The position numbers and the translations under genes were made by a program. The notes under the pieces were generated by a model that searched no databases, was not told the DNA's origin, and saw only the letters and a program-made list of their open reading frames with translations. From Thermoleophilia bacterium UBA5186 (GTDB lineage: Bacteria > Actinomycetota > Thermoleophilia > Gaiellales > Gaiellaceae), in the NCBI GenBank assembly GCA_002413095.1, contig DHWI01000206.1:16424-31605 (forward strand): a stretch of DNA of 15,182 nt, given 5' to 3'. Below are positions 6,431 through 13,629 of the stretch, piece after piece; the first letter of the stretch is position 1; every line of letters starts with the position of its first letter.

Positions 6431-6462
6431 GGGATGTTCCAGGTTCGAACCTGGAACATCCC
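6431..6462. repeat. 32-bp perfect palindrome between convergent genes
   Basis: GGGATGTTCCAGGTTC (6431-6446) is followed immediately by its exact reverse complement (6447-6462). As RNA it gives a stem of about 14 bp with a TCGA loop on either strand. It sits 108 nt after the nuclease-like gene stop and 50 nt after the antitoxin stop, so it could act as a bidirectional terminator, or be a REP-like or protein-binding element. Its central GTTCGAAC is shared with the adjacent repeat. Confidence 0.7.
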
Positions 6463-6512
6463 GGTATCGCGTCTCCGCCTCGTTGGCGCGCCACGCGGCT
6501 TGAGAAAGTGGC

Positions 6513-7595
6513 TCACTGCTCGGCGAACTGAAGCCTTCGCCGCAACTGGTTCCCCTGATTCGGCTGAAGCGCGCCCTCATGTTGAAGGCGTCCCACCACG
6601 ATGGAGGGCGAGATGCCAAGCTGATCGGCAAATGCCGGAACTTGCGAGAGGTGCAGAGCAAGCATCTCCCCTTCGTACTCCTGGGGAATGAGGAAGCGGG
6701 TGGCGAAACGGTCCGCTTCCGCCTCCTCGCGGCGAACGTCGGAGGGAACGTTGCGTTTGAGCCCCTCAATGAAGACGTGCTTCTTCCGGTGGAGAAGTAC
6801 GTGCGCCGCCTCATGAAAGAACGAGAACCAGAAGATGTCTTCCCACGCATAGCGGAGACTGAGCTGAAGTAGAGCCTTCGTTGGCGACAGCCATCGGGTT
6901 GCGCCATTAGCGCGAGCTCGCGGAAGAGTTGGCTCAATGATCACTGCCACGCCAGCCGATGCAGCGAGGGCTACAAGCTTCGGTTCCCACTCCTCGGGGT
7001 CGAGCCTCGTGAGACCGCGTACCTGACCAAGCACAGTGCGAAAGCGATCGGCGTCGTATGCCTTGCAGCGGATCTTGTCTGCACGGAGTTCGCCGACCCG
7101 GAGCCATGCGTCTAGCGCGTACGCGTCGCTTTCATGCACAAGCGATTTCCGAAAGGCCGCGATGGGGTCGGACCAAAGGGACGGGTGGGCAAGACCTAGG
7201 AAGCGCAGGAGATCGGCAACCAGCGCCGGCCCCTTGCTCTCAGCGGACAGAAAGCCTCGTTTCTTCAGGTCTGAGATCGGAAAGCGCTTCGCCCACTCGA
7301 CGGCATCCGCTAGATCTCTCTCCTCTTGCTGGCGGGCCAGGTCGGCCTGGTGCTGCGACTCGCGGTTCAGCCAAAAGTCCGCTGATGCACCAAACACCTT
7401 CTCCAGCCCCAAAGCGAGGTCAGGCGAGATTGAGGCCGCGCCCTTGATGACCTGGTTCGTGTGCTTCAGGGATACGCCGAGGCGCCGTGCGAGTTCGGTC
7501 TGAGTCATCTCGCGTTCCTCGAGTAGATCGGCGATGGTCTCGCCAGGCGGGACGGCGTAACTCGGCTGGAAGACATCGGTTGTTGCCTGGGCCAT
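6513..7595 (-). CDS. HigA-type antitoxin: HTH plus ImmA/IrrE metallopeptidase domain
   Basis: A 360-residue fusion. Residues about 15-75 form a HigA/XRE helix-turn-helix (GETIADLLEEREMTQTELARRLGVS..HTNQVIKG). Residues about 200-345 are an ImmA/IrrE (COG2856-type) domain with the zinc motif HEAAH (261-265), the downstream EEAEAD (290-295) and FLIP. The zinc-binding residues are intact, so proteolytic activity is possible. It follows the HigB-like toxin gene with a 6-nt gap. The toxin's last codons (AAGGGAGGT) supply the GGAGG ribosome site, which indicates coupled translation. By family it should neutralise the toxin and bind the shared promoter. An extended antitoxin of this kind differs from the short classical HigA. 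Confidence 0.88.
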   Translation of the reverse strand: MAQATTDVFQPSYAVPPGETIADLLEEREMTQTELARRLGVSLKHTNQVIKGAASISPDLALGLEKVFGASADFWLNRESQHQADLARQQEERDLADAVEWAKRFPISDLKKRGFLSAESKGPALVADLLRFLGLAHPSLWSDPIAAFRKSLVHESDAYALDAWLRVGELRADKIRCKAYDADRFRTVLGQVRGLTRLDPEEWEPKLVALAASAGVAVIIEPTLPRARANGATRWLSPTKALLQLSLRYAWEDIFWFSFFHEAAHVLLHRKKHVFIEGLKRNVPSDVRREEAEADRFATRFLIPQEYEGEMLALHLSQVPAFADQLGISPSIVVGRLQHEGALQPNQGNQLRRRLQFAEQ

Positions 7596-7601
7596 CGCTG
7601 C

Positions 7602-7952
7602 TCAACCTCCCTTCTTCTTGTGGTAGTCGACGATCTCAAGCACCCGAACTGCTTCGACGAGCGCCCACTCGAGGCCACCGTCCGCGCCCGTGGCGGCGGC
7701 GGCGTCAGCCGGCTCGAACACCAGCCGCTTGCCACCGGAGAGCTCAATCGCCAACTGGCCCTTGCGGTTTCCATCCAGCTCATGACACCGGCCCGGAAGG
7801 TGCCGCAGCTCCTCGAGCGATGGAGCTGCACGCAAATCAGCCAGGCGAGCCATGAGCCTCTTGGCGCAGTCCTGCCCGTGTGCGCGCCGTGATTCCTTGT
7901 CTGACTCGCAGACCTTGCGGAGCCGTGACGTGCGGAACAAGACGTCCACCAT
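7602..7952 (-). CDS. HigB/RelE-like toxin
   Basis: A 116-residue protein resembling the HigB (plasmid-maintenance killer, RelE/ParE superfamily) toxins, which are typically ribosome-dependent mRNA nucleases. Matching features are the N-terminal VDVLFRTSRLRKVCES, the helical RLMARLADLRAAPSLEELRHLPGRCHELDGNRKGQLAIEL, the strand KRLVFEP and the C-terminal VRVLEIVDYH, which is typical of the group. It has a longer Ala/Gly linker (about 85-93) than classical HigB. It is the first gene of a two-gene unit with the HTH-ImmA antitoxin, the toxin-first order usual for higBA. The ATG at 7952 is well placed downstream of a perfect TATAAT. Activity has not been shown. Confidence 0.82.
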   Translation of the reverse strand: MVDVLFRTSRLRKVCESDKESRRAHGQDCAKRLMARLADLRAAPSLEELRHLPGRCHELDGNRKGQLAIELSGGKRLVFEPADAAAATGADGGLEWALVEAVRVLEIVDYHKKKGG

Positions 7953-7970
7953 CGTGTGCTAGAATCATTG

Positions 7971-7997
7971 ACCGAGTCGGTACATAGTTTTCCGACA
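7971..7997. promoter_or_regulatory. Candidate operator of the toxin-antitoxin unit
   Basis: ACCGAGTCGGT (7971-7981) is a palindrome around one base, and GTCGG (7977-7981) pairs again with CCGAC (7993-7997), giving three TCGG-type half-sites in 27 bp. It lies between the likely minus-strand -10 and the toxin ATG, where an HTH antitoxin would repress. Confidence 0.4.
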
Positions 7998-8008
7998 CGC
8001 TTAGCAAG

Positions 8009-8014
8009 ATTATA
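8009..8014 (-). promoter_or_regulatory. Perfect TATAAT -10 for the toxin-antitoxin unit
   Basis: The minus strand reads TATAAT exactly, 56 bp upstream of the toxin ATG. No good TTGACA lies 17-18 bp further upstream. Such an AT-rich box stands out in this GC-rich window. The plus-strand DyP gene shares the same 121-bp gap. Confidence 0.4.
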
Positions 8015-8073
8015 GGGCTGCCCGCCGGACGGCGACTGCTCGACCCACGAAGACACGCACGAGGAGACCTGAA

Positions 8074-9507
8074 ATGACCATCACGAAAGAGCAAGCGCAG
8101 AACATCCAAGGAATTGGTATCGCCGGTTTCCGTAAGTACACGCAGCAACTGATCTTCGCCCGGATCGACAACGCGAACAAGGCGCGCACGCTCCTCAGAG
8201 AGTTGTCGCACATCACGGCAAACGCCTGGGAAGTCAAAACCTTCAACGAGCTGTTCTCGGAAATTCGCCATCGCGGACGCCAGGCCGAAGGCGGAGTGCG
8301 CGCCACCTGGGTCGGCACTCTGATCTCAGCTAGCGGCCTCAAGAAGCTCGGAGCCAATCTCGACGAGCTTCCGGGCGATGAAGGCTTCATCGCCTTCAAG
8401 GCCGGCATGGCGGCACGTGCGCAGACGATCGGCGACACGCGGCCAACGGACACCCCCGAGCAATGGAAGAAGCCCTTTCGCCCGGGAACCGAAGCGATCG
8501 ACCTCCTTGTCGTGGTTGCCTCGGACGAGGCGGCCGAACTCGACGAAGCGGTCGCCCGGATCGAGAAGCACATGGCAAGACACGGCTGCACGGTTGTGTT
8601 CAAGGAGCGCGGGCGAACCTTGCCCGGAAGGATGCGGGGCCGAGAACATTTTGGGTTCAAGGACGGCGCCTCCCAGCCGGCGATCGATGGGTGGGACGAT
8701 GCGCCGGCAGAGGTCGAGCCACCAGCACTTCCTATCGGTGAGTTCGTTCTCGGGTATGCGGACGCTGCAGGACAGACGGCGTCCGTCGGTGATTTTTGGC
8801 GCGACGGGAGCTTCGCCATCTTCAGGCGACTGCGACAGGACGTGTTCGGATTCCGCCAGCAAGTAGCCCAGGGCGTCCCGGCCAGCGATCCCGCTCTTGA
8901 TGCCGGGACCACCGCGGCGAAACTCGCAGGGCGATGGCCGAGCGGCGCCTCGCTGCAGACAAGCCCGACGGTCGATGACGGGAATGTCACGAACGCATTC
9001 GGGTACAGCGGAGACCCGGAGGGATTGAACGCGCCGCGCTTCTCACACGTGCGCAAGGCAAATCCTCGCGACGAGCCGCGCGTCGACCTAGCTCAAGAAC
9101 CCACGGAGCGACACCGCATGATCCGCCGCGGAGCGCCCTATGGAAGTCCGCTTAACCAGGCGGCGACTGCTGATGACGGAAAGGACCGCGGGCTGCATTT
9201 CATCTCGGTGGTCGCGGATCCCGCCCGCCAATTTGAATTCGTTCAAAGCCGTTGGTTGAACGACCCGAACTTCCCAAATGGCGCGACGCCACCGACGCCT
9301 GCCCAGGGCTACGGGCCGCCTGTCGGCGGCGAGCCCGCGGATGGGCCGGATCCTCTGGCCGGCGAGTTCGACGCAGGCGCCCAGGACACGCTGCGTCAGC
9401 CTTCGGGTGCACACCAGTTCACCGTGATGCACGAGCTGGTGCGCGTCACAGCAGGCGAGTACTTCTTCGTTCCTTCAATCGCGGCCCTGAAGCGGCTGAG
9501 CGAATAG
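8074..9507 (+). CDS. DyP-type heme peroxidase
   Basis: A 477-residue dye-decolorizing peroxidase, which uses heme and H2O2 to oxidise dyes, phenols or other reductants. The distal motif GFKDG (194-198, catalytic Asp197) sits in GREHFGFKDGASQPAIDG. FSHVRKANPR carries the proximal heme-ligand His325, and Arg residues in HRMIRRGAPYG (about 347-356) probably include the distal Arg. RGLHFISVVADPARQFEFVQSRW is also typical. At about 475 residues, with a long insert-containing middle, it resembles the larger class of bacterial DyPs rather than the short EfeB type. No Tat or Sec signal is visible, so it is probably cytoplasmic, and no encapsulin gene is nearby. The start has a strong ribosome site (GAGGAGA, 7 nt before the ATG). 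Confidence 0.93.
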   Translation: MTITKEQAQNIQGIGIAGFRKYTQQLIFARIDNANKARTLLRELSHITANAWEVKTFNELFSEIRHRGRQAEGGVRATWVGTLISASGLKKLGANLDELPGDEGFIAFKAGMAARAQTIGDTRPTDTPEQWKKPFRPGTEAIDLLVVVASDEAAELDEAVARIEKHMARHGCTVVFKERGRTLPGRMRGREHFGFKDGASQPAIDGWDDAPAEVEPPALPIGEFVLGYADAAGQTASVGDFWRDGSFAIFRRLRQDVFGFRQQVAQGVPASDPALDAGTTAAKLAGRWPSGASLQTSPTVDDGNVTNAFGYSGDPEGLNAPRFSHVRKANPRDEPRVDLAQEPTERHRMIRRGAPYGSPLNQAATADDGKDRGLHFISVVADPARQFEFVQSRWLNDPNFPNGATPPTPAQGYGPPVGGEPADGPDPLAGEFDAGAQDTLRQPSGAHQFTVMHELVRVTAGEYFFVPSIAALKRLSE

Positions 9508-9610
9508 GGATACGCGCTGGCTCGACTAGAGCCGTTCCTGACGCTCGAGTTCATCCACCAGTGACCACAGCCGAAGAGGGACGCGAATTCGGACACGCTT
9601 CCAAAAGGTG

Positions 9611-9675
9611 GGCGAGTCTCCACCACTCGCCGGAGTTCGAACGTTGTTCCACTAGGGCCGCTTTCCGAGCGGAAA
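9611..9675. repeat. Dispersed repeat, copy 2, with flanking hairpins
   Basis: The 40-bp core at 9622-9661 matches 6380-6419 at 37 of 40 positions. It is overlapped by the perfect hairpin GGCGAGT (9611-9617)/ACTCGCC (9625-9631) and followed by TTTCCG-AG-CGGAAA (9662-9675). It lies in the 250-nt gap between the DyP stop and the next supported gene, where no other feature is convincing. The element resembles a REP-like palindromic repeat. Confidence 0.65.
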
Positions 9676-9757
9676 CCGGCGCAGCCACGCGCTTGGACCC
9701 GGTGGTCGGCGTCGCTCGCGTCGTGTCGCCAAGACCCGTCTAGACCCGCCGACTGCA

Positions 9758-9907
9758 TCAAGGCACGCGGGCGATGGCGAGATCGTCGGCCTGACGAAAG
9801 GCTAGGTACACGCCGGTTTCGTCCTGAGCCGCGGCGGCACGGCGCCACGCACGTGACGCTCGCTTGCGTCGACGAACGCCGAGCAGTATCTTCGGACGCG
9901 GCCTCAT
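9758..9907 (-). CDS. Possible small basic protein (49 aa)
   Basis: The minus strand from the ATG at 9907 encodes 49 residues, MRPRPKILLGVRRRKRASRAWRRAAAAQDETGVYLAFRQADDLAIARVP. An AGGAG stands 4 nt before the ATG, a good ribosome site. The N-terminal half is very basic and the C-terminal half is mixed. No family is recognised with confidence. It is divergent from the secreted protein gene at 9997. The frame stays open well upstream, so it might be a chance frame; the ribosome site is the main support. Confidence 0.45.
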   Translation of the reverse strand: MRPRPKILLGVRRRKRASRAWRRAAAAQDETGVYLAFRQADDLAIARVP

Positions 9908-9996
9908 CGAGCTCCTGGGTAGACGGCCCAGCCCCCTAGCGACCTTGCCCTCGTCTCGCTGCGACCCTTCGCAATCCGCGAGAACGGAGAGGGGTA

Positions 9997-10977
9997 ATGG
10001 GTATGTGGCTCGAGAAGCGAAGGACCGGTCGATCGGCGATGTCAGCGTTGCGGCGAGGCCTGCCGTGCGTCTTGGTCTGCGGTGCTGTCTTCTTCGTGCT
10101 GGTGAGCCCGGCTTCGACAAGCACCGCCATGTGGAAATTCGGTGCGGCGCGCTCGGGTGCCACATTGATAACCGGCCACCGCCCCTCGGTCCGTGCTCAG
10201 GTGGGCCCTTACGTGATCTTCGTCACCCCCGGCCCAAGCAACCGAGACTTCAACCTCTCGTTCATGAACCCTGGCCCGGGTACGGTCAACGGACTGACGA
10301 TCCAGTGGGTCGGCGGGGTCATCTCGACCTTCGGGGTGGACGGCGTCCCTGGCTCGGCGTGCAGGGGTACGGGCGTGGAGGATGCGTTCGCTTGCTATCC
10401 GCTCAGCGACGGGCCGGGGCAGACTCTGATCGGACACGGCACGACGCCCAATCCCATCCCCGAGGGAGCTCCGTTCATTGTCTATTCGACCACCGACAGC
10501 TTCATCACCGCCACCCGACACGACGTGGCATTCCAGACCCCCCCATGCGAGTGCCTCACCTTGACGGGCCAGATCGTGCCGTCGTCGATCAAGTTCACGA
10601 ATCCCGGTGAGACCGGTGGCATGCATCTCGAGTTCACGGTCTCCTGGACGATGACGTGCACGGCCGGTAAGGGCGGCTGCCATGGGACTCTCGATCTCGT
10701 TCCGCCCGCCGACAAGGGCTACAAGAGCCACTTCAAGAGGTCGAAGGGCTCAATCAGCTGCAACGGCCCATGCGCGGCAACCTCCCGCGGCATTCAGCAC
10801 TTCGTGCTCATCGGCAACCGGGGCCTCGGGGGCGACAAGCGCGGCAAGGCGGTGCGCTACATCACGATTACGGTCAAGCCGAAGTGCGGAGGGAAGGCCC
10901 TCCGGCCGGAGCTGCTCGCGCTCGTCTTCGACAAGCGGACAGCGCTGGTCGACAAGAAGAAGAGCAAGCTGAAGTAG
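9997..10977 (+). CDS. Secreted hypothetical protein, cysteine-containing
   Basis: A 326-residue protein with a basic N-terminus, a hydrophobic core (about 20-38, LPCVLVCGAVFFVLVSPAS) and then a polar region, as in a Sec signal peptide. The mature part is rich in Gly, Thr and Pro, with alternating hydrophobic patches suggesting beta structure. It has nine cysteines, several paired closely (CEC, CTAGKGGC, CNGPC), which fits disulfide-bonded export. The C-terminus is Lys-rich (DKKKSKLK). GGAGAGG a few nt before the ATG supports the start at 9997; another ATG is two codons in. No enzyme motif is seen. A strong hairpin follows the stop. Confidence 0.75.
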   Translation: MGMWLEKRRTGRSAMSALRRGLPCVLVCGAVFFVLVSPASTSTAMWKFGAARSGATLITGHRPSVRAQVGPYVIFVTPGPSNRDFNLSFMNPGPGTVNGLTIQWVGGVISTFGVDGVPGSACRGTGVEDAFACYPLSDGPGQTLIGHGTTPNPIPEGAPFIVYSTTDSFITATRHDVAFQTPPCECLTLTGQIVPSSIKFTNPGETGGMHLEFTVSWTMTCTAGKGGCHGTLDLVPPADKGYKSHFKRSKGSISCNGPCAATSRGIQHFVLIGNRGLGGDKRGKAVRYITITVKPKCGGKALRPELLALVFDKRTALVDKKKSKLK

Positions 10978-10991
10978 CGGAGCCTAGAACT

Positions 10992-11038
10992 CGGGCGCCG
11001 GCGCCTCGAGGCCTGCTGCGAGCAGGCGCCGGAGTCCC
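10992..11038. terminator. GC-rich hairpin between convergent genes
   Basis: CGGG (10992-10995) pairs with CCCG (11035-11038), CCGGCGCC (10998-11005) pairs with GGCGCCGG (11025-11032), and an alternative inner stem GCCTGCT-GCG-AGCAGGC (11011-11027) is possible. It lies between the stops of the secreted protein and the cupredoxin. There is no T-run, but its position suggests a two-way terminator. Confidence 0.5.
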
Positions 11039-11083
11039 GTGAACATGCGGCGCCTCGCGGATCGTCCCGATCCCAGGGCCGCT

Positions 11084-11653
11084 CTAGCTGACCTGGAGCT
11101 TCGCGTCCATGCCGAGCTCCTTGTGGCCCGGGATGGAGCAATAGAGCTCGTACGTTCCCGCCTTCAGCTTGACCTGGAGGCTGCCTTGCCCGCCCGGGTT
11201 CAGGTCCTTCGTCGACTTGCTGACGCCGGGTCCTTTGATCACGAGGTTGTGGACGGTCTTTCCCTTGTTCGTGACCTGGACGTCGACCGTCGCGGGCGCC
11301 ATCTTGGTCGCCGGAAGCTGGATCTTGAACTCGGTCTCGCTGATCGCGAGGCGCGCGAGGGAGCCGCCGACGTGGGCCGCGGGCTTCTTCGCGGCCGGCT
11401 GTGCGGCGTGGCCCTCTGCGGGCTCCTTGCCGAAGACGAACACGGCCGTCAGCATCGCAGCGAACAGCCCGACCGCCGCGGCCACGAACCAGAAGAGGTT
11501 TCGCCCAGGGAAGTTCGGATCGCGCCGCGGCAGCAGGAACGACGAGACGAGGGCGAACAGGATGAACGTCCCGCCGACGAGCGCGAGCCCGAGCTTGTGG
11601 GCATTCGAGAGCGCCGCCAGCACGGGCCGGAACCTACCAGGCGCGAATAGCAT
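11084..11653 (-). CDS. Membrane-anchored cupredoxin (type-1 copper) protein
   Basis: A 189-residue protein with two transmembrane helices (about 20-42, LGLALVGGTFILFALVSSFLL, and about 53-75, NLFWFVAAAVGLFAAMLTAVFVF), an Ala/Lys/Pro linker, then a C-terminal cupredoxin domain. The copper ligands are all present: His in TVHNLVI, then Cys, His and Met in LYCSIPGHKELGM. It is expected to carry electrons on the outer face of the membrane. The partner is unknown, since no oxidase genes adjoin. The frame extends upstream to 11836 but that part is Arg/Ser-rich and antisense to the methyltransferase, so the ATG at 11653 is chosen. Its start lies 7 nt from that of the divergent methyltransferase gene. 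Confidence 0.87.
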   Translation of the reverse strand: MLFAPGRFRPVLAALSNAHKLGLALVGGTFILFALVSSFLLPRRDPNFPGRNLFWFVAAAVGLFAAMLTAVFVFGKEPAEGHAAQPAAKKPAAHVGGSLARLAISETEFKIQLPATKMAPATVDVQVTNKGKTVHNLVIKGPGVSKSTKDLNPGGQGSLQVKLKAGTYELYCSIPGHKELGMDAKLQVS

Positions 11654-11660
11654 CCGGCCC

Positions 11661-12563
11661 GTGGATCCGCGCGCCCTCGCGCATCTGGACGTCGCCGCGC
11701 TCTCCGACGACGAGTTCGTCGAGCGCGCGTACCTGACGCTGCTCCGCCGGCCCGTCGACGATGAGGCTCGCTCGCGCGCGCGAACGCGTCTCGCAGACGG
11801 GACGCTCTCGCGCGCCGCGATCCTCGCGCAGCTCACGGCAAGCGACGAGTTTGCCCGCCTCCGGGCGCTCGACGAGGCGATTGCGGCTGCCTCGGCGGGC
11901 GGTCCGCGGCGCGGTTTGACCGCGCCGCCCGGAGACGAGCGAGCGATCGAGATCCCTTGGGCGCTCGGTCGCGCCCGCGGCGCGCGGCGCGTGCTCGACG
12001 CCGGCTCGGCCTTCGCTGAGCCCGCCTACCTCGCCGCGCTCCTCACGCTCGGTGCCGACGAGCTCGTGGCCGTCGACCTCGCCCGCGTCGACGTGCCCGG
12101 CCTCCACGCGGTCGTCGCGGACCTTCGCGACTTGCCGTTCGAGGACGGCTCGTTCGACCTTGCGCTCTGCATCTCGACGATCGAGCACGTCGGCTTCGAC
12201 AACAGCGTCTACGGCATCGACGCCAAGCGCGATGACGACGGGATCACGCGCGCGCTCGGCGAGCTCCGTCGCGTGCTCTCGGCCGACGGCCGGCTCGTCG
12301 TCACCGTTCCCACGGGCGCGCGCGAGGAGCACGGCTGGTTCGTGCAGCTCGAGCCGGAGGAGTGGCGCACGCGATTCGCGGCGGCGGGCTTCGACACCGC
12401 CGACGAGGAGACGTACGCGCTCGGCCCTGAGGGCTGGGCCTCCGCGGAAGACGTCGCCGGCGCCCGCTACGGGGAGCAGCGCGCCGGCGCCGTCCTCTGC
12501 GCCGAGCTCAGGCCCGCGCGAGCAGACGGCTCTCGCCCCGCCGGCGGACAGCCCGGCCGATGA
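11661..12563 (+). CDS. DUF4214-like domain plus class I methyltransferase
   Basis: About 300 residues. The N-terminal stretch LSDDEFVERAYLTLLRRPVDDEARSRARTRLADGTLSRAAILAQLTASDEF fits the DUF4214 type of small helical domain often attached to glycosyl- or methyltransferases of surface polymers. The remainder is a SAM-dependent methyltransferase: RRVLDAGSAFAEPAYLAALLTLG (motif I), VAVDLA, VVADLRDLPFEDGSFDLALCISTIEHVG and LRRVLSADGRLVVTVPTG. Motif I lacks the usual GxGxG, so SAM binding may be altered. The start is taken as the GTG at 11661; the longer frame back to 11169 is antisense to the cupredoxin. The last 56 nt overlap the convergent DUF4349 gene. The substrate is unknown. Confidence 0.8.
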   Translation: MDPRALAHLDVAALSDDEFVERAYLTLLRRPVDDEARSRARTRLADGTLSRAAILAQLTASDEFARLRALDEAIAAASAGGPRRGLTAPPGDERAIEIPWALGRARGARRVLDAGSAFAEPAYLAALLTLGADELVAVDLARVDVPGLHAVVADLRDLPFEDGSFDLALCISTIEHVGFDNSVYGIDAKRDDDGITRALGELRRVLSADGRLVVTVPTGAREEHGWFVQLEPEEWRTRFAAAGFDTADEETYALGPEGWASAEDVAGARYGEQRAGAVLCAELRPARADGSRPAGGQPGR

Positions 12564-13629
12564 CGAAGAGCGCGAAGCCGAGCGCGACGAGCGGGCCGAG
12601 CAGGATCACGGCGTAGACCGCCCCCGCGCCGAGCCGGGCGAGCAGCGTCACGGCGTCGTGCGCCGCACGACCGATGCGGCCGGGATGGTGCAAGGCCGCG
12701 TGCCGCTTCGCGGTCGTGAACGCGAGCGAGACGGTTGCGAGCCGGCCCTCGCGGACAGTCTCTCCGCGGCCGCCCAGCAGCGCCTTCAGCCGTCCCTCCT
12801 GCGCCGCGAGCTGGTGCTGGAGCTCGATCCGCCGAGCCGCGGGAAGGCTCCCGCCGAGCTTCTCCTGCAGGCTGGCGATCGACTTGCGCGTGTCGAGGAT
12901 GGCTTGGTTCTGCGCATTGACGGTCGCCTGCAGATCCTGGATCGAGACGTGCTGCGCCCGGATCTTCCCGAGCTTCGAGAAGCGTGCGATCGCCTGGTCG
13001 ATCCTCCCGATCGGCACCCGCAGCGTCAAGAGGGCGTCACCCCGCGTGCTCTCGGCGCTCGAGTACTCGACGCCGGCGACGAAGCCGCCGAAGCCGCGTG
13101 CCAGTTGCATGGCCTCGTTCGTCGCCTTCGAGAGCGCGTCCTGGTTGCGGACGCGCAGGCTCAGGGACACGTCGTAGTGCTGCAGTCGGCCCTGGGCGGG
13201 CGGAAGCGTCGCGGGGGCGAAGGTCTTGGAGCCAGCGGCCGCTCCGCCGCTCACCGCGCCACCGAGCTGGTCGAAGCGGTTGGCTGGTGGCGTCCCCGTG
13301 ACCGACCACGGGACGGTCCCGGCTGGCCGCCCGAGAGAGTCCTCCAGGCGCAGCGCCCTTTTCGCAACCGGCGCCGCAGAGCGTGTGCCGCCGCCGCGCC
13401 CGGCGACGAGCGCGCCCGCGACGAGTCCGAGCAGGCAGACCGGGACGAGCACGAGCGCCACGCGGCGTCCCCCGAAACGGCGCAGGAGCGGCGGCTCGGG
13501 AGCGGGCGCGGACGCCAACTCGCGCACACGGGCGCGAACGCTCTCGGGTGCGGGCGGCGCCGTGGCGCGCAGCTCCCGGACGATCTGCTCGAAGCGGCGG
13601 TCGAAGTCGATGAGGTCAGGCGAGGGCAT
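12508..13629 (-). CDS. DUF4349 membrane protein, likely anti-sigma-type partner of the ECF factor
   Basis: A 373-residue protein. The N-terminal 50 residues are cytoplasmic-looking (IDFDRRFEQIVRELRATAPPAPESVRARVREL). A transmembrane helix follows (about 55-75, VALVLVPVCLLGLVAGALVAG), then a DUF4349 extracytoplasmic region with YDVSLSLRVRNQDALSKATNEAMQLARGFGGFV, TLRVPIGRIDQAIARFSKLGKI and a coiled-coil segment (about 240-285). A second helix lies near the end (AVYAVILLGPLVALGFALFVIG). Its ATG overlaps the sigma gene by 14 nt, implying translational coupling. Sigma factors encoded next to a membrane protein with a cytoplasmic N-terminal segment are commonly controlled by it, so an anti-sigma role is the best inference. 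No zinc-finger motif is visible. Confidence 0.85.
   Translation of the reverse strand: MPSPDLIDFDRRFEQIVRELRATAPPAPESVRARVRELASAPAPEPPLLRRFGGRRVALVLVPVCLLGLVAGALVAGRGGGTRSAAPVAKRALRLEDSLGRPAGTVPWSVTGTPPANRFDQLGGAVSGGAAAGSKTFAPATLPPAQGRLQHYDVSLSLRVRNQDALSKATNEAMQLARGFGGFVAGVEYSSAESTRGDALLTLRVPIGRIDQAIARFSKLGKIRAQHVSIQDLQATVNAQNQAILDTRKSIASLQEKLGGSLPAARRIELQHQLAAQEGRLKALLGGRGETVREGRLATVSLAFTTAKRHAALHHPGRIGRAAHDAVTLLARLGAGAVYAVILLGPLVALGFALFVIGRAVRRRGESRLLARA

Noticed and set aside
8010..9056. 348-codon minus-strand frame opposite DyP
   Set aside because: Antisense to a gene with clear DyP motifs; composition is Ser/Arg/Pro-rich without motifs.
9508..9620. Possible minus-strand peptide WKRVRIRVPLRLWSLVDELERQERL ending near 9529
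   Set aside because: It reads like a genuine short C-terminus, but its upstream frame passes straight into the 40-bp repeat and no start with a ribosome site is present.
10987..11049. 20-residue minus-strand ORF starting MFTGLRRLL
   Set aside because: It coincides with the GC-rich hairpin between convergent genes; too short and no independent support.
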